Assembly: GCA_028641055.1 (NCBI GenBank)
Contig: CM054062.1
Coordinates: 138,364,682 to 138,428,681 of the forward strand
DNA: 64,000 bases
Direction: 5' to 3'
From: Alopecurus myosuroides
Lineage: Eukaryota; Streptophyta; Magnoliopsida; Poales; Poaceae
Shown here: in pieces, positions 46,941 through 58,072 of the stretch
How the letters are laid out: each line of letters starts with the position of its first letter
Numbering within the stretch: the stretch's first letter is position 1
Made by a program: the position numbers and the translations under genes
The notes under the pieces: generated by a model
The model's database searches: none
What the model saw: the letters and a program-made list of their open reading frames with translations, nothing else
What the model was told of the DNA's origin: nothing

Positions 46941-48340
46941 CTAGACGCGAGCTCCTGCCGGCTCCTCCTCATTCTCCTCCGGCTCCTCGGGGAAGAAGAC
47001 GTCAAGGTCCGCATAGCCACGCATCCGGCTGGCAGCCTGGCGAACACCCGGAAGAACCTGGAGCTCCTCAAAGCTGGTCCCCTGCCGGAACCTGCGGGTC
47101 ATGCGCTGGAGGCCCGCCTCGTCGAAGCCGCGGGTGAACCACGACATGATCATGGTCAGCGCCATCTCGGCGCCCGAACGCGCGGCCGACTCCCGCAGGC
47201 GGTCAGTGGCATCATGCACTTCTTGAAGGTGCAACGCGAGCTCCGCCAAGCTATCCGGCAGCACTTCGCCCTCCCAGGCCGCGGAGAACACGGCATGGCC
47301 GGCTTCTCGTAGGGCCTTGGCCTCCTCTCCAAGCGTTGTGACCCGGTCCTCTGCGGTGGGCTCCCAGCCTGCCATCGCCTCGGCGTCGACGACCACATTC
47401 AGCTCGCGCGCGCGGTTGCGGCGAAGGACGCCATCCACCTCCGGGTAATACCTTGCCACCTGGAACCAGAAATCAGACGGAGAAGTCCATTGCGCATTTC
47501 GACCACTGAGGAAAAAACGAACATACCGATGGCGGCGCTGGAGACCAAGTCAAGCTTCTCCTGCAGCAGCTGCACCGCGTCCTCCTTGGCCGTCCGCGCC
47601 TTCTCCAGCTCCTCCTCGAGCAGCCAGAAGGCCTCCTGCTGGCTGGTCATGGCGGCAGCATGCTCCGCCTTCGTGGTCTCCAAGGCGGCGGCGTGATCTG
47701 TTATTGCGGTCTCCAGGGCGCCGGCCGGGCGCTCCGCCTCTGCCTTATGGGCATCCGACTGCTCGGTGTGGCGGCGAAGGTCCACGGTGGCCTCCGAGTG
47801 CGCCTTGTCGCGCTCGTCCAGCATCCGGGTCGCTTGTGCGACAGGCATGGAGTTCTTCGCCGCCTCCTTGAGGTCGCTGATGTCCTCTGTAACACGACGG
47901 AGGGATGCGGTTAGTCCCGGCCCCAAAACGGTGGGCCACCTGGAAAATAAAAAGCACCACTTACTGAGCAACAGCTTGGCGGCCGCCTTCATGCGGGAGT
48001 CAGCCTGGCCGACATCCTGCGAACAAACACAAAAGGAAAAAGTTAGAAGGCCCGCCTAATTCTCAGAAGACGGGACTCAAGGCCCAAGAACTTACCGATA
48101 TCAGGTTGTTGGTCACCTCGCTGGCCTACACGGCGAGCTCCAAGTCCTTCGCCAACGCCGCGGCCGTCTTCGCCACTGCCACCAGGTCCTTCGTCAACGA
48201 CCGCCCAGCCTCGATCGGCTTGACGGGTTGGCGGATGGTCCCGACAGTCGGAGTGTGAGATCCTGGTGCATGGCTCAATAGGATTAATAGGATACTCATA
48301 TCAACAAGTTGCAACTTCTTTTCTAGAAGCTCATCTTGAA

Positions 48341-48415
48341 AGAACTCCAGTGTTAAGCGTGCTTGGCTTGGAGCAATTTGAGAATGGGTGACCGACCGGG
48401 AAGTCCTTCCCGGGT
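48341..48415 (+). other. 5S rRNA-derived domain in the Cassandra 5' LTR
   Basis: AGAACTCCAGTGTTAAGCG (48341 onwards), TTAAGCGTGCTTGG (48353-48366) and ATGGGTGACC (48384-48393), then GGGAAGTCC, match in order the 3' half of plant 5S rRNA, including the Pol III internal control boxes A and C. The segment between the boxes has diverged from 5S. Confidence 0.85.
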
Positions 48416-48779
48416 GCGCACGAGTGAGGACAAAGTGTGCATGAAAGACTAGTGTTGGTCTGTGGGACCAGTCTAGAGATCCTAGAGAGCTACCAGGAGT
48501 GACAACCGCCGACTACGGGGTGGCCGGTGTGTTACATTTGGTATCAGAGCCGCCCCTCGCGGTTACACGAGCGTGTGCGGGTCAGTGGGCGGACATGTGG
48601 GACATGTGCTGGCACTGGGCGCACAGACGAGAGCCAAGAGGGGAAGTTCCTGGACTGTAGGTTGACCGACGAGGGCGTCGGTCTTCTAAGGGGAGAAGAA
48701 TGTGAGATCCTGGCACAGGGCTCAATAGGATACTCATATCGATAAGTTGCAACTTCTTTTCCGGAAGCTCATCTTGAAA

Positions 48780-48853
48780 GAACTCCAGTGTTAAGCATGC
48801 TTGGCTTGGAGCAATTTGAGGATGGGTGACCGACCGGGAAGTCCTTCCTGGGT
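48780..48853 (+). other. 5S rRNA-derived domain in the Cassandra 3' LTR
   Basis: Same order of blocks as in the 5' LTR: TTAAGCATGCTTGG (48791-48804; one base changed in box A) and GATGGGTGACC (48821-48831), then GGGAAGTCC. Confidence 0.85.
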
Positions 48854-51056
48854 GCTTATGAGTGAGGACAAAGTGTGCAGGAAAGACTAGTGTTGGTTTG
48901 TGGGGCCAGTCTAGAGATCCTAGAGAGCTACCAGGGGTGACAACCGTCGGCTACGGGGTGGCTGGGGTGTTACACGGAGGCTGGCGCACTGGGACGCTCG
49001 GGACAGTGACCGATGGCAGCAGGTAGGCCCTAGGCAGGGGCATGGCACCAGTATCCGTCGGGGGCGGCCCCGATGGTTCCATCATGGAGGGCGGCAGAAG
49101 TGGAGGCGGAGCCGGCCGTCACGGCTAAAGTAGTGCAGGACGCGGAGATCGCCACCAGTGGCAACACGACAACGAGCGGAGTGACTACCGCCTCCGGCTG
49201 GGGCGCAGAAGCCGACGCAGCAACAGGCGCCTCAGGTTGCAGCACCACGGCCGGATCCGGCTAGGTCCCGTCGGTTGCCGCTACAGATCAACCACGGCAG
49301 GTGCGGGATCCTGCCCCGCGGGCTCACCCGGATCTTCCACCGGGAGCGGATTCGCCATCCGAATGGGCGAAGGAGACGACGTCCACATAGGCTGGACGGT
49401 ATGACGTCCCTGCAAGATGAAAAGAAGCATTGGAGAAAGGCACGCGACCGTGAAAAGAAAAGAAAAACAGGAAGGGGAAACTTACCCGACCACTGTTGGC
49501 GGTGGCGCCCTCCGCTGTTGCCGAGTTCCCCGCTTGGCCTCCGGTTCGTCCTCCCCGGCCAACCGGCTGGATGAGCCGGCCGCTTGGCGCCGCTTGGTCG
49601 GCGCTACGGAGGAAGCCGACGAATTTATGAATCTCATCATTCGGGCCGTGAAGCTTACCATCTCGAGCCGGAGCGGGGTTGGCCGCCTCGTCCGCTGCCT
49701 CCGCCGCTCCCTCAGCCGGTGCTGGCTGCGGCTCCAGTGGCGGCAGGTCCGAAAGAAACTCCGGACCGTTTGGTCCATCCTCCACCAACTGAATGTAGAA
49801 GAGATGTACCAACCGGAGGAAATTATAGGTCAACCGGCGAAAAGAGCGCAAGACTAAACACGAGGCGGATCGAGCATTTACCCGGGGAGGGCGATGCTGT
49901 CGCGTGTACGGTGCAAGGCCGTATTGCCACAGCTCAGTCACCACCTCCTTGGGTGCAAGGATGCGCATCAAGTTCTTCAGCGACACCCGGTCGGCATCCG
50001 TCTGGCCCAACAGGTTGGGGTCGTTGGGCCCCGAGGTGAAGCACATCTTGTGCGACTGGTGTCATAGGGGCATCATCCGTGGCACCATCCAGCTCATCAG
50101 CAGGTCCCGGCTGGTCAAGCCGGCGACGGAGAGCTGCTTCACCCGAGCCAGCATGGGTTCGCACACCTTCGAGTCGCCCCGGGTGCGGTCCGTCCAGTTG
50201 TTCTACGTAGTCGGCGGCCGGCTGACGAAGGGGTCAAGGCCGATCTGGTCCCCGCCTTGCAGATCCTCGACATAGAGTGCGTCTGCTGCCACATCTTCGC
50301 CGACTCCACCAACACCAACTTGTGCAGAAAGGTGCCGGCTTGGGTCACTGATGGCGCACCCGCATTTTACCAGCCACCCCTGCGCCACCTCCGTTCCTTC
50401 CTTGAGGAGAACAACCGGACGAAGAGGTCGAGGTTGGGCCACATGCCTAGGTAGTTCTCACACAAGCTTACGAAGTAAGCCAGAGAGTTCATGGCATTCG
50501 GCCCTAGATGGTGGATCTGGAGGCAGAAGTAAGTGAGGAAGGCGGCGATGAAGTTACTTACGCGGGAGACGAGGCCGCGGTCGAGATGCAAAAGGAAGAA
50601 GACCCGCTCGTTGGCTTGCGGGTTTGGGACAATCTCGAACTCCGACAGCGCGCGCAGCACCTTGCGTAGGTTCTCCGCCACCTTAGTGTCCGGGGCGTGG
50701 ATGCGCGAGGTGAGGGACACCGTCGAGGCCGAGCCAAAGTAGCCCATGCCCCGATAGTAGCGGAGGTCGTCGAGCGTCACCACCAACCCGGCCCAGGCGC
50801 CTTTCTTGGGTGCTTCTTTGGCGGCAGCGGCGGCGGTGGCTCTCCTCGAGCCCGACATCGTCCGGTCGACGGAGGGAGGAACAACGGAAGAAGGAGGAAG
50901 TCCTGCGACGGGGAAGTGTTGAATGAGTCGCGTGAGGAGGCTCCCTGTGGAGGCCGGCGGTGGAGGCAGTGTAGAGAGCTCGGAGGCGATGGATGAGTAT
51001 GAGGAAGGCTAAGAGTGAAGAGGAGCAAAGAAGACTAGAAGATTAACCCCTGTCCC

Positions 51057-51064
51057 TATTTATA
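51057..51064 (-). promoter_or_regulatory. TATA box of the Tat A antisense gene
   Basis: On the minus strand GCTATAAATAGGGACAG, a consensus TATAAATA about 200 bp before ATG 50858, followed by a pyrimidine- and AT-rich leader. A 14-G run on the plus strand (51067-51080) lies directly upstream. Confidence 0.6.
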
Positions 51065-51423
51065 GCGGGGGGGGGGGGGGAGCAACCGATGGGCGACGCG
51101 TGGTGGAAACTGCCACCCACGATCCCCCCACATGGCTGGAGTCGTGAGTAGTGCGCCACAAATGATCCAGTAACGACCCCGTAAGCCGTGAAGGATCCCG
51201 AGCGCAAGAAACGAAGCGACGACATCGACTTGACTGCGGTCGCAGGCCCACGTGACCGCTCACATCATCATCCACGTCACCTGGGTGGATCATTACATCA
51301 TCTCCAGCTGGCCGCGCGGAAAACCCGAGACATCACGCGACCAGCCGGCGAGAGAAGCCGGCGAAAACCAAGAGAAATAGACAAAAGCTTTGCACCCAGC
51401 GCACCGGCTCCCAAACTCCCACC

Positions 51424-51437
51424 TCTTCGGGGGCTAG
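51424..51437 (+). other. Polypurine tract of Tat A
   Basis: CTTCGGGGGCTAG directly before the 3' LTR start; a short G-rich tract of the form usual for Tat elements. Confidence 0.6.
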
Positions 51438-52148
51438 TGTCGGGGGGATGATCCCCGGGTGCCTCGAGAAGGCGCAAAGAAGCAACTGGAGGATTGTGCT
51501 TCGTACCGACACGTGGCTAGGCGCGTATGGTCAAACCTCAAGTCTCCATCCGCCCGTCGGATGGGTACTGCCACCCGCCTGTCGGCTGACCAGCCGGTTG
51601 GGCGCAAAGTCAACCAGCATGGGGGAGGTATGGCGAAACAAGTCCACTCCCTAGGCCTACGCAGGCCAGAGTGCCCCTCTACATCACGCAGTGCACCTAC
51701 TCCCTGGTTGCTCGGGGTACTCAGGAATGGGCTCGGCCGTACCCGCGTATGGTCGACTGTACTTCTATTTGAGCTAGTCGGTACCAGCCTACTATCTTCC
51801 GTACCTGCCGCATGGGCTCGGGTACCCAGCGTACGGCCACATGGGTGCTCGGGCAGCCGGGAGTGGCTGTTGGGTACGCGGGATGGACTCAACTCTACTG
51901 CAGTACGACGCCAAGTACGACGCCACCCAGATTCGAAGGGCGCAAGGACGTGAGGCGTTTGTCCAAGAATCTCTCCGGCTGGTCTTGTACCAGCCGGCCC
52001 CACCTGTAAGCTGGCTAGTCCACTAGTATATAAGGACTGACCCAACACCCATAGAGGGGACGAGATATCAGAGATCACATACACTTTCCCTTCCATTTTA
52101 CCACTCGAACACAGCTCCAGGAGCAACTTTGTAACTGTAGAGAGACAC
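51438..52148 (+). repeat. Tat A 3' LTR, left 711 bp
   Basis: Matches 38923-39620 of the 5' LTR with roughly 7% differences and several indels (for example a 6-bp gap near 51590 and a 10-bp gap near 51836), TATATAAG at 52027-52034. It stops at ...GTAGAGAGACAC, where Tat element B begins; the remaining LTR end should lie beyond the window. Confidence 0.9.
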
Positions 52149-53043
52149 TATCGGACCCACGGTTACCATGATATCTTGGGCCGTCTGCTACTAGCCCAGT
52201 TCATTGGGCACGGAAGGAGTCCGTACCCATCCATCAAGACATGGAGAACCCCTTAACCGTTCTCCCCCAAGGCGAGCCCCTTGAAGACGAGATCTCCAAG
52301 GGATCTCCACTGCGCATCGTTGGGGAGGAGTCCTGCTCCGACCCCGCTCCTTCCTGGAAGGAACCTCGCCGGCTGGGAGATATCCCATGTGAGGGTGACG
52401 TTATGACCTCTGCGCGGATGACGAAGCTGCCGCAGGAGACATAATGGCTTTGAGAGTTGCCATTCTTGTGTATAAAGCGCAGAGCTCCGCCGCGCGCACC
52501 AAAGCCCCATCAGTGGCTTTCCCCTTTGGTGCAAGAAGACCAAGTCCACGCTAGAAGGCAAGGGCGGCGTCACCAAGATCCCCCACCGTGACGCCGTGGA
52601 CGGCGTAGCTGTCCCCCGGCGACCAGGACCACGCAGGAGGCGCAGTGTACTGGGCAATCCCCCCTTTGACACCTTGTGGTATCCGTTTCCCGCCAAGTGA
52701 GCGGGAAACAGGGCCGATCGCTGGTATAAGTAGACCACCTATATCTCCTCGTGGGAGGAGGAAGAAAGAACAACAAGAACAAGAGAGAGAGAACGCCAAT
52801 TAGGTAGATCACCAGAATCCCCCGTTGTAATATAATCCTCACGGTGCAATCAACTAGACAAGGAGGAGTAGGGTTTTATACCATCACGGTGGCCTAAACC
52901 TGGGTAAACCCCTTGTGTTATGACGACTTTCCCTTTGAGAGATTCCCTCTTAAGGCCTCCGGAGGTGCGATTGAACGTGGTTAGCCCCCAGTGTTCGAAC
53001 CTTTGAGTGCTACCATGTCGTTGACAGAACAGCAACTCCGACA
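52149..53043 (+). repeat. Tat B 5' LTR (895 bp)
   Basis: Begins TATCGGACCCACGG (the expected TG is TA here; the 3' LTR copy at 60179 has TGTCGGACCC) and ends CAACTCCGACA. TATAAGTA at 52725-52732 is the likely TATA box. Confidence 0.85.
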
Positions 53044-53045
53044 TT

Positions 53046-53063
53046 TGGCGCACCAGGTAAGGG
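53046..53063 (+). other. Tat B primer-binding site (degenerate)
   Basis: TGGCGCACCAGGTAAGGGG just after the LTR end; related to but different from the A element PBS. The cognate tRNA is uncertain. Confidence 0.6.
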
Positions 53064-53094
53064 GCTAAGGCGTTTCTCTCACATCCCCGTCGCC

Positions 53095-53905
53095 ATGGTC
53101 TCTTCCCGCGCCAATCGGACCAGCCGCAGGCGCGGTCCTGGAAGTGGAACAACCCCGGCGGCCTTGTCACCAACTTCGCCCACATCGGGCTTTCCCATTC
53201 TCGCTCCCCCGCGTCGCAGCGCGGGCGTGGCACGACGCACGCCGGTGAGTTCCACGCGAACCCGGCGCAGCCCCTGCGGTCTCCTGCACGAGTAACCGCG
53301 CAGGATGCCCCATCTGGAGCACAGGGGCCGGCGCGCTCCCGACCATGCTCGACGCAGGTGATGCTCGGTTGGTATACACCATCGAGCTTACCTCAGCTCC
53401 ATCAGCCAACTGGGAGCACACTGGCTTCACCGCGGCTGACACGACCGTGGTCAGGCCGGCGGAACCCTGCACACGCATGACACGACTCTCTCGAGCGCAT
53501 GGCACGACATCCTTCATCCCAGGAAACGCCATCACCGACTCGGAGTGGCCAAGCTACCGAGAGCAGCGGGCGAGCGCCCGGGCGGGGTGCTGCTACGCGT
53601 TCAACAGAGACCTGTGGGAGGCAAGGTGGCCATTGGCCATCCGGCCTCGCCTCCCGCCACGCTACACAGGGGACAGTCCCTCGTCGGACTTCCTACGGCA
53701 ATACGAACCACGAGTCAGGGCTGCTTGGGGCGGTGACCGGTGCCTCCTGAGGTACTTTCCCCTGGCTCTCCGCTGCCCTACGCTCGCGTGGTTGCTAAAA
53801 TTCCTGGACATCTCCATGAACTCGTGGAAGGACCTGCGCACGCAGTTTCTCCAACGCTTTCGCCACTGCGGCCATCTTCCCGTGGTGAACCCGAGGGTCA
53901 AGTGA
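53095..53905 (+). pseudogene. Tat B gag, broken
   Basis: ATG 53095 opens a basic Ser/Pro/Arg-rich start (to 53295); after a frame change, 53345-53905 contains the capsid-like domain (PPRYTGDSPSSDFLRQYEPRVRAAWGGDRCLLRYFPLALRCPTLAWLL...WKDLRTQFLQRF), stop at 53903-53905. The normal C-terminal half of gag, including any zinc knuckle, cannot be read in 53906-54100, so it is deleted or scrambled. Inactive. Confidence 0.75.
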
Positions 53906-54084
53906 CTCTCTGGCGTTTCGCCTTGGGACACGGCGGTCGTGGCACGGCGGAGGCGCACGACACCACTCGTCACGTCGTCTGTATACTCGGCGGGTCCCTC
54001 ACCCCTTCTTCTGGGCGCCACCTCAAGCAGGCATCGCGGCAAGTCAACGCCACCTGCCGTGGGGGTGAAACGGCCACCCTGCCA

Positions 54085-57000
54085 CTCAAGTGGTCCCAGT
54101 AGGAGATCTCCTTCAACACTGTCGACCGCCCCAAGGCCGTTGGCTCAGTGGGATCTATCCCACTGGTGTGCACCCCCATGACCAACCACGTCGCCGTCTC
54201 GAAGATGCTCGTGGATGGAGGCACCGGCCTCAACGTGATCTCCCTCGGGACCTTCGAGAAGCTGCGCATCCCGCGTGAACGCCTCAGGGCCAGCATGCCC
54301 ATCATTAGAGTAACCAGCAGCACAACCGTGCCGCTGGGGAGGGTCAGGCTGGCAATCACGTTCGGGACCCACCACAACTACCACACCGAGGAGATCGACT
54401 TCGACATCGCCCACATCGGGCTGCCCTACAACGCCATACTCGGCTACCCGGTGCTGGCCAAGTTCATGGCCGTCACGCACCACGCCTACAACATGATCAA
54501 GATGCCCGGGAGCAGCGGACCCCTTGCTGTTCACGGGGACGTAAAGGACGCGGTGCGCTCTATGGAGGACGCCTACAAGTAGGCAGCAGCATCACACCCC
54601 ATCGACGAGGCCAACCTCGGGGACGCTGTCGAGCCTTCGAAGAAGAAACAATTGTTCTCTCACGAGAGGGAGACGACAAATAATACGCGAACATGTTTGC
54701 ATGAACAACGTCCGGTATGCCGGTGTACCAAGGGACGTGATCGAGCACAATCTGGCGGTGTGCTCGAGCGCACGCCCGGTCAAGCAGAAGGCCCATCTCC
54801 AGGACCCGGAGAAGCAAGAATTCATCGTCAAGGAGGTGCAGAAGCTCCTGGACGCCAAGATTATCCATGAGGTCATCCATGCCGAGTGGATCTCCAACCC
54901 CGTCATCGTCGCCAAGCACACGGGTGGAGGACGTCTCTGCGTGGATTTCACCGACCTCAACAAGGCCTGCCCGAAGGATCCATATCCTCTCCCAAGGATC
55001 AATCAAATAGTGGACTCCACCGCTGGGTGCGATCTCCTCCGTTTCCTGGACGCCTTCTCAGGCTATCATCAGATAAAAATGGCAAAAGAAGATGAAGAGA
55101 AGACCGCCTTCCTAACGCCTTGCGGGGTGTTCTACTACGTTTGTATGCCCTTCAGTTTGAAGAACGCAGGAGCCACCTTCTAGAGCCTCATGCGCATCGC
55201 CTTGGGGATGCAGATAGGGAAGAATGCGGAGGCCTACGTTGACGACATCGTCGTCACAAATCGCGAAGAGCGCACGCTCGTCGCTGACCTTGAGGACACG
55301 TTCCAAAACCTCCACAGGGTCAACATCATACTCAAACCCGACAAATGCGTATTCGGGGTTACGGCAGGAAAGTTGCTGGGTTTCTTGGTGTCCCATCGAG
55401 GCATTAAGGCAAACCCCGACAATATCCGATCCATCGAAGAGATGCAACCTCCACGACGACTGAAGGATATGCAATGCCTAGCGAGATGCGTGGCGGCGCT
55501 GGGGCGCTTCATTTCCAGGTTCGGCGACAAGGCACCTGAAGCGTCTGGGTCCATTCAAATGGACTGCCGAGGCAACTGCTACATTTGAGGAGGTAAAAAG
55601 GTATCTAGCAAGCCCTCCTATACTCGTAGCACCACGACCGCGGGAGCCGCTGCGCCTGTACCGTGCGGTCACCCTGCAGACAGTCAGCACTGCACTAATA
55701 GCTGAAAGGCCGACTGACAAGAAAGGAGCGGCCCTGCCCGACCTGGAGCTGACGCTCGCTTCTCCCCAAGAGGACCCCATTGCAGGCGACGAGCTCCACA
55801 AGGATAATACCCCCATGTAGCCTCAGGAGAGCCCCAATGCGCCAGGACAACTCACTACCGGGGCCTCTACAGTCGCTCTCGTCAAACACCGTGTCTACTT
55901 TGTTAGCACCATGCTTCGAGATGCCCGCGAGAGGTACCTCATGCAGCAGAAGCTCCTGTATGTGCTCCTTGTAGCTTCGAGGAAGCTTCATCACTACTTC
56001 GAGGGGCACCCCATCACTGTGGTGTCAACCTTTCCCCTCGAGCAGATCCTTCGAAATTCCAACGCCACAGGGCGTGTCACGGAGTGGGCTGTCGAGCTTT
56101 AACACTTTGAGCTGCAGTTCCTCACGACAAAGACCGTCAAGGGAGGAATTCAGGCAGAATTCAATGCAGAATGGACAAATCCACTACCGGAAGAAGACCC
56201 CAAAGAGGATATAGCCGTCCCCAGAAAGATGGATCCCGGAGAATGGACCATGCATTTCGACAGCGCTTTCTCCTCCAAGGGCTCAGGGGCTGGCGTCGTG
56301 CTCACGTCACCCACGGGAGACAAGCTCTACTACGCCGTCCAGCTCCAATTTGACTACAAGGCCGAAGTCTCCAACAACATCGCCGAGTATGAGGGGCTCC
56401 TCGCCGGAATCAGGGCCGCCATCGCCCTGGGCGTCAAGCGCCTCGTCATGAAGGGAGACTCGCAGCTCCTGGTAAACTTCTCCAACAAGAGCTACATCGC
56501 CAAGGACAAGCACATGGCGCTATACCTCGAGGAAGTCCACAAGCTCGAAAAGCGCTTACTCGACCTAGAGCTACAACATATCCCGCGCGGGAACAACCAA
56601 GAAGCAGACAACCTCGCCAAGCGAGCATCAAGAAACTGGGCGCAGGCACCAGGCATCTTTGAAGAAAGGCTCACCAAGCTATCCATCATCCCTCCCGTCG
56701 ATGACGAGGAGCCACAAGGCCACCAACACCTCGAGGAGGAGCCACCACCCGCTCCCTCCCAAGACACACCTGACTGCGGTACCCCTTCGGGGAATCGCCT
56801 GGTGCTCGCCTTCACTCACGAGGAAGCATGTTGGAACAAGAGCATGATCGACTATCTCCAGAAGGGTGACCTCCCAGAAGAATAAAGCAGAGGCCGAGCA
56901 GGTCGCCCGTCGAGATAAAATGTACTGCGTCATCGACTCCAAGTTGTACCGGAGACGCCCCAACGGCGTGGCGCTGCTGTGCGTCCCCCCCCCCCGACGA

Positions 57001-58072
57001 CAGCGTGGAACTCCTCAAGGACATCCACCAAGGCGACTGCGGCCACCACTCCTCATCACGTACCCTCGTGAGCAAGGCCTTCATATACGGCTTCTACTGG
57101 CCCATATCCCTCAAGGATGCCACCGAGCTCGTCAAGTCCCACGAGGCGTGCCAGTTCCATGCCAAGCAGACACACCAGCCCGCGCAAGGGCTCTAGACCA
57201 TCCCCCTCTAATGGTTGTTCGCGGTCTGGGGCCTGGACATCCTGGGACCCTTCCCGCGAGCGCTCGGGGGCTACCGCTACCTCTACGTTGCCATCGACAA
57301 ATTCACCAAGTGGGCGGAGGTAGAAGCCGTCTGGGACATCCCAACAAGGATGGCAGTGAAGTTCATCAAGGGGTAGGTCTTCCGCTTCGGCGTGCCCAAC
57401 CGCATCATCACCGACAACGACGCGCAATTCACAAGAGGCCTCTTCAAGTCCTACTACGCCAACCTGGGCATCAAGATCTGCTACGCCTCCGTCGCGCACG
57501 CGCACAGCAACGGCCAGGCAGAGCGCGCCATCGCCGAGATCCTCAAGGGCCTCAAGACGCGGAGCTTCATCAAGCTCAAGGCCCACGGGAAGAAGTGGAT
57601 CGACGAGCTTCTGTCGGTCCTGTGCTCAATCCGCACCACCACAACCAAGCCCACGGGGGCAACACCTTTCTCCCTAGTCTATGGGGCCGAGGCCGTTCTC
57701 CCTGCCGAACTCAAGCTTGGTTCTCCTCGAGCCATGGCTTTCAGCGAGGACAGGCAGGGGGAACTTCGCGCCGAGAACTTGCTGCTTCTAGGGGAGGCAA
57801 GAACCCGAGCCGCCACCCATGCCGCTTGGTATCAGCAAGGCCTCCGGCGCTACCACAACAACACCATGAGTCCACACACACTGGAGGTGGGCGACCTGGT
57901 CCTGAGGAGGATTATCTCCCGAGAGGGCTTGCACAAGGTCTCTCCCATGTGGGAGGGGCCGTACCAGGTAACGCACGTTGCGAGACGTGGTGCGGCACGA
58001 CTAGAGACTGAAGACGGCACGCCTGTGCCAAACCCGTGGAACATCCAACATCTGCGGAGGTTCTATCCTTAG
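54085..58072 (+). pseudogene. Tat B pol: protease, RT, RNase H, second RNase H, integrase; broken
   Basis: Protease 54148-54582 (LVDGGTGLNVIS in place of the usual D-S/T-G site, ILGYPVLAKF). RT 54701-55460 (RLCVDFTDLNKACPKDPYPLP, MPFSLKNAGATF, intact YVDD near 55238). First RNase H 55540-56100 in shifting frames. Second RNase H 56229-56640 (MHFDSAFSSKGSGAG, NIAEYEGLLAGI, GDSQLLV, NNQEADNLAKRA). Integrase 57005-58072 (GLDILGPF, ITDNDAQF, NGQAERAIAE; C-terminal WEGPYQV). Breaks: TGA and frameshift near 54710, TAG 55181-55183, frameshift near 55560, TAG 55818, TAA 56100-56102, TAA 56883-56885 with frameshift, an 11-C run frameshift near 56990, TAG 57194, TAA 57209 and TAG 57374. Identity certain, activity lost. 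Confidence 0.88.

Larger units (their letters stand above)
48254..48974 (+). mobile_element. Cassandra-type TRIM retrotransposon, complete, 721 bp
   Basis: LTRs 48254-48536 (283 bp) and 48701-48974 (274 bp), both TGTGAGATCC...GTGTTACA, a short 164-bp interior with PBS TGGTATCAGAGCC (48539-48551) and a polypurine tract AAGGGGAGAAGAA (48688-48700). A perfect 5-bp target duplication CGGAG flanks it (48249-48253, 48975-48979). Each LTR carries a 5S rRNA-derived domain, the defining mark of Cassandra. The 5' LTR has an extra 9-bp repeat (ggattaata). No coding sequence, so it moves with proteins from other elements. It sits opposite in direction to the antisense gene it splits. Confidence 0.93.
46941..50858 (-). 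pseudogene. Tat A antisense accessory gene, PF04195-like ('putative gypsy-type transposon'), split by Cassandra
   Basis: Read on the minus strand from ATG 50858. First exon-like frame 50858-50367 (163 codons) holds the conserved core ERVFFLLHLDRGL...FCLQIHHLGPNAMNSLAYFVSLCENYLGMWPNLDLF (residues about 85-150), typical of a plant family found antisense in Tat-type Gypsy elements. It continues in 50140-49857 (RVKQLSVAGLTSRDLL...LWQYGLAPYTRQHRPP), a Pro/Ala-rich linker (to 49324), a coiled-coil frame 47992-47399 (repeating Glu/Lys/Ala heptads: EAFWLLEEELEKARTAKEDA) and an end frame 47459-46941 (RARELNVVVDAEAM...VLPGVRQAASRMRGYADLDVFF). The parts are probably exons, some now frameshifted. Its own TATA box lies 0.2 kb upstream. 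Molecular function unknown; a TRIM interrupts it at 48254-48974. Confidence 0.75.
38923..52148 (+). mobile_element. Gypsy Tat-lineage element A (interrupted in its 3' LTR)
   Basis: 5' LTR 38923-39816, PBS 39819, gag, RT, RNase H, a second RNase H (the Tat-lineage mark), integrase, an antisense accessory gene, PPT near 51424, and a 3' LTR from 51438 cut at 52148 by Tat element B. The internal region (11.6 kb) is long, as is usual for Tat elements. The LTRs differ by roughly 7% by eye, so this copy is much older than the chromovirus. The protease region appears deleted. Confidence 0.88.

Noticed and set aside
48341..48415. A functional 5S rRNA gene
   Set aside because: Only the 3' half is 5S-like, it is diverged between the boxes and lies in the LTR of a TRIM; it is a derived domain, not a 5S gene.
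56866..58011. 381-codon plus-strand frame over the Tat B integrase
   Set aside because: It is Arg/Pro/His-rich shadow sequence; the integrase motifs (ITDNDAQF, NGQAERA) are in a different frame. Only its first 40 codons match pol.
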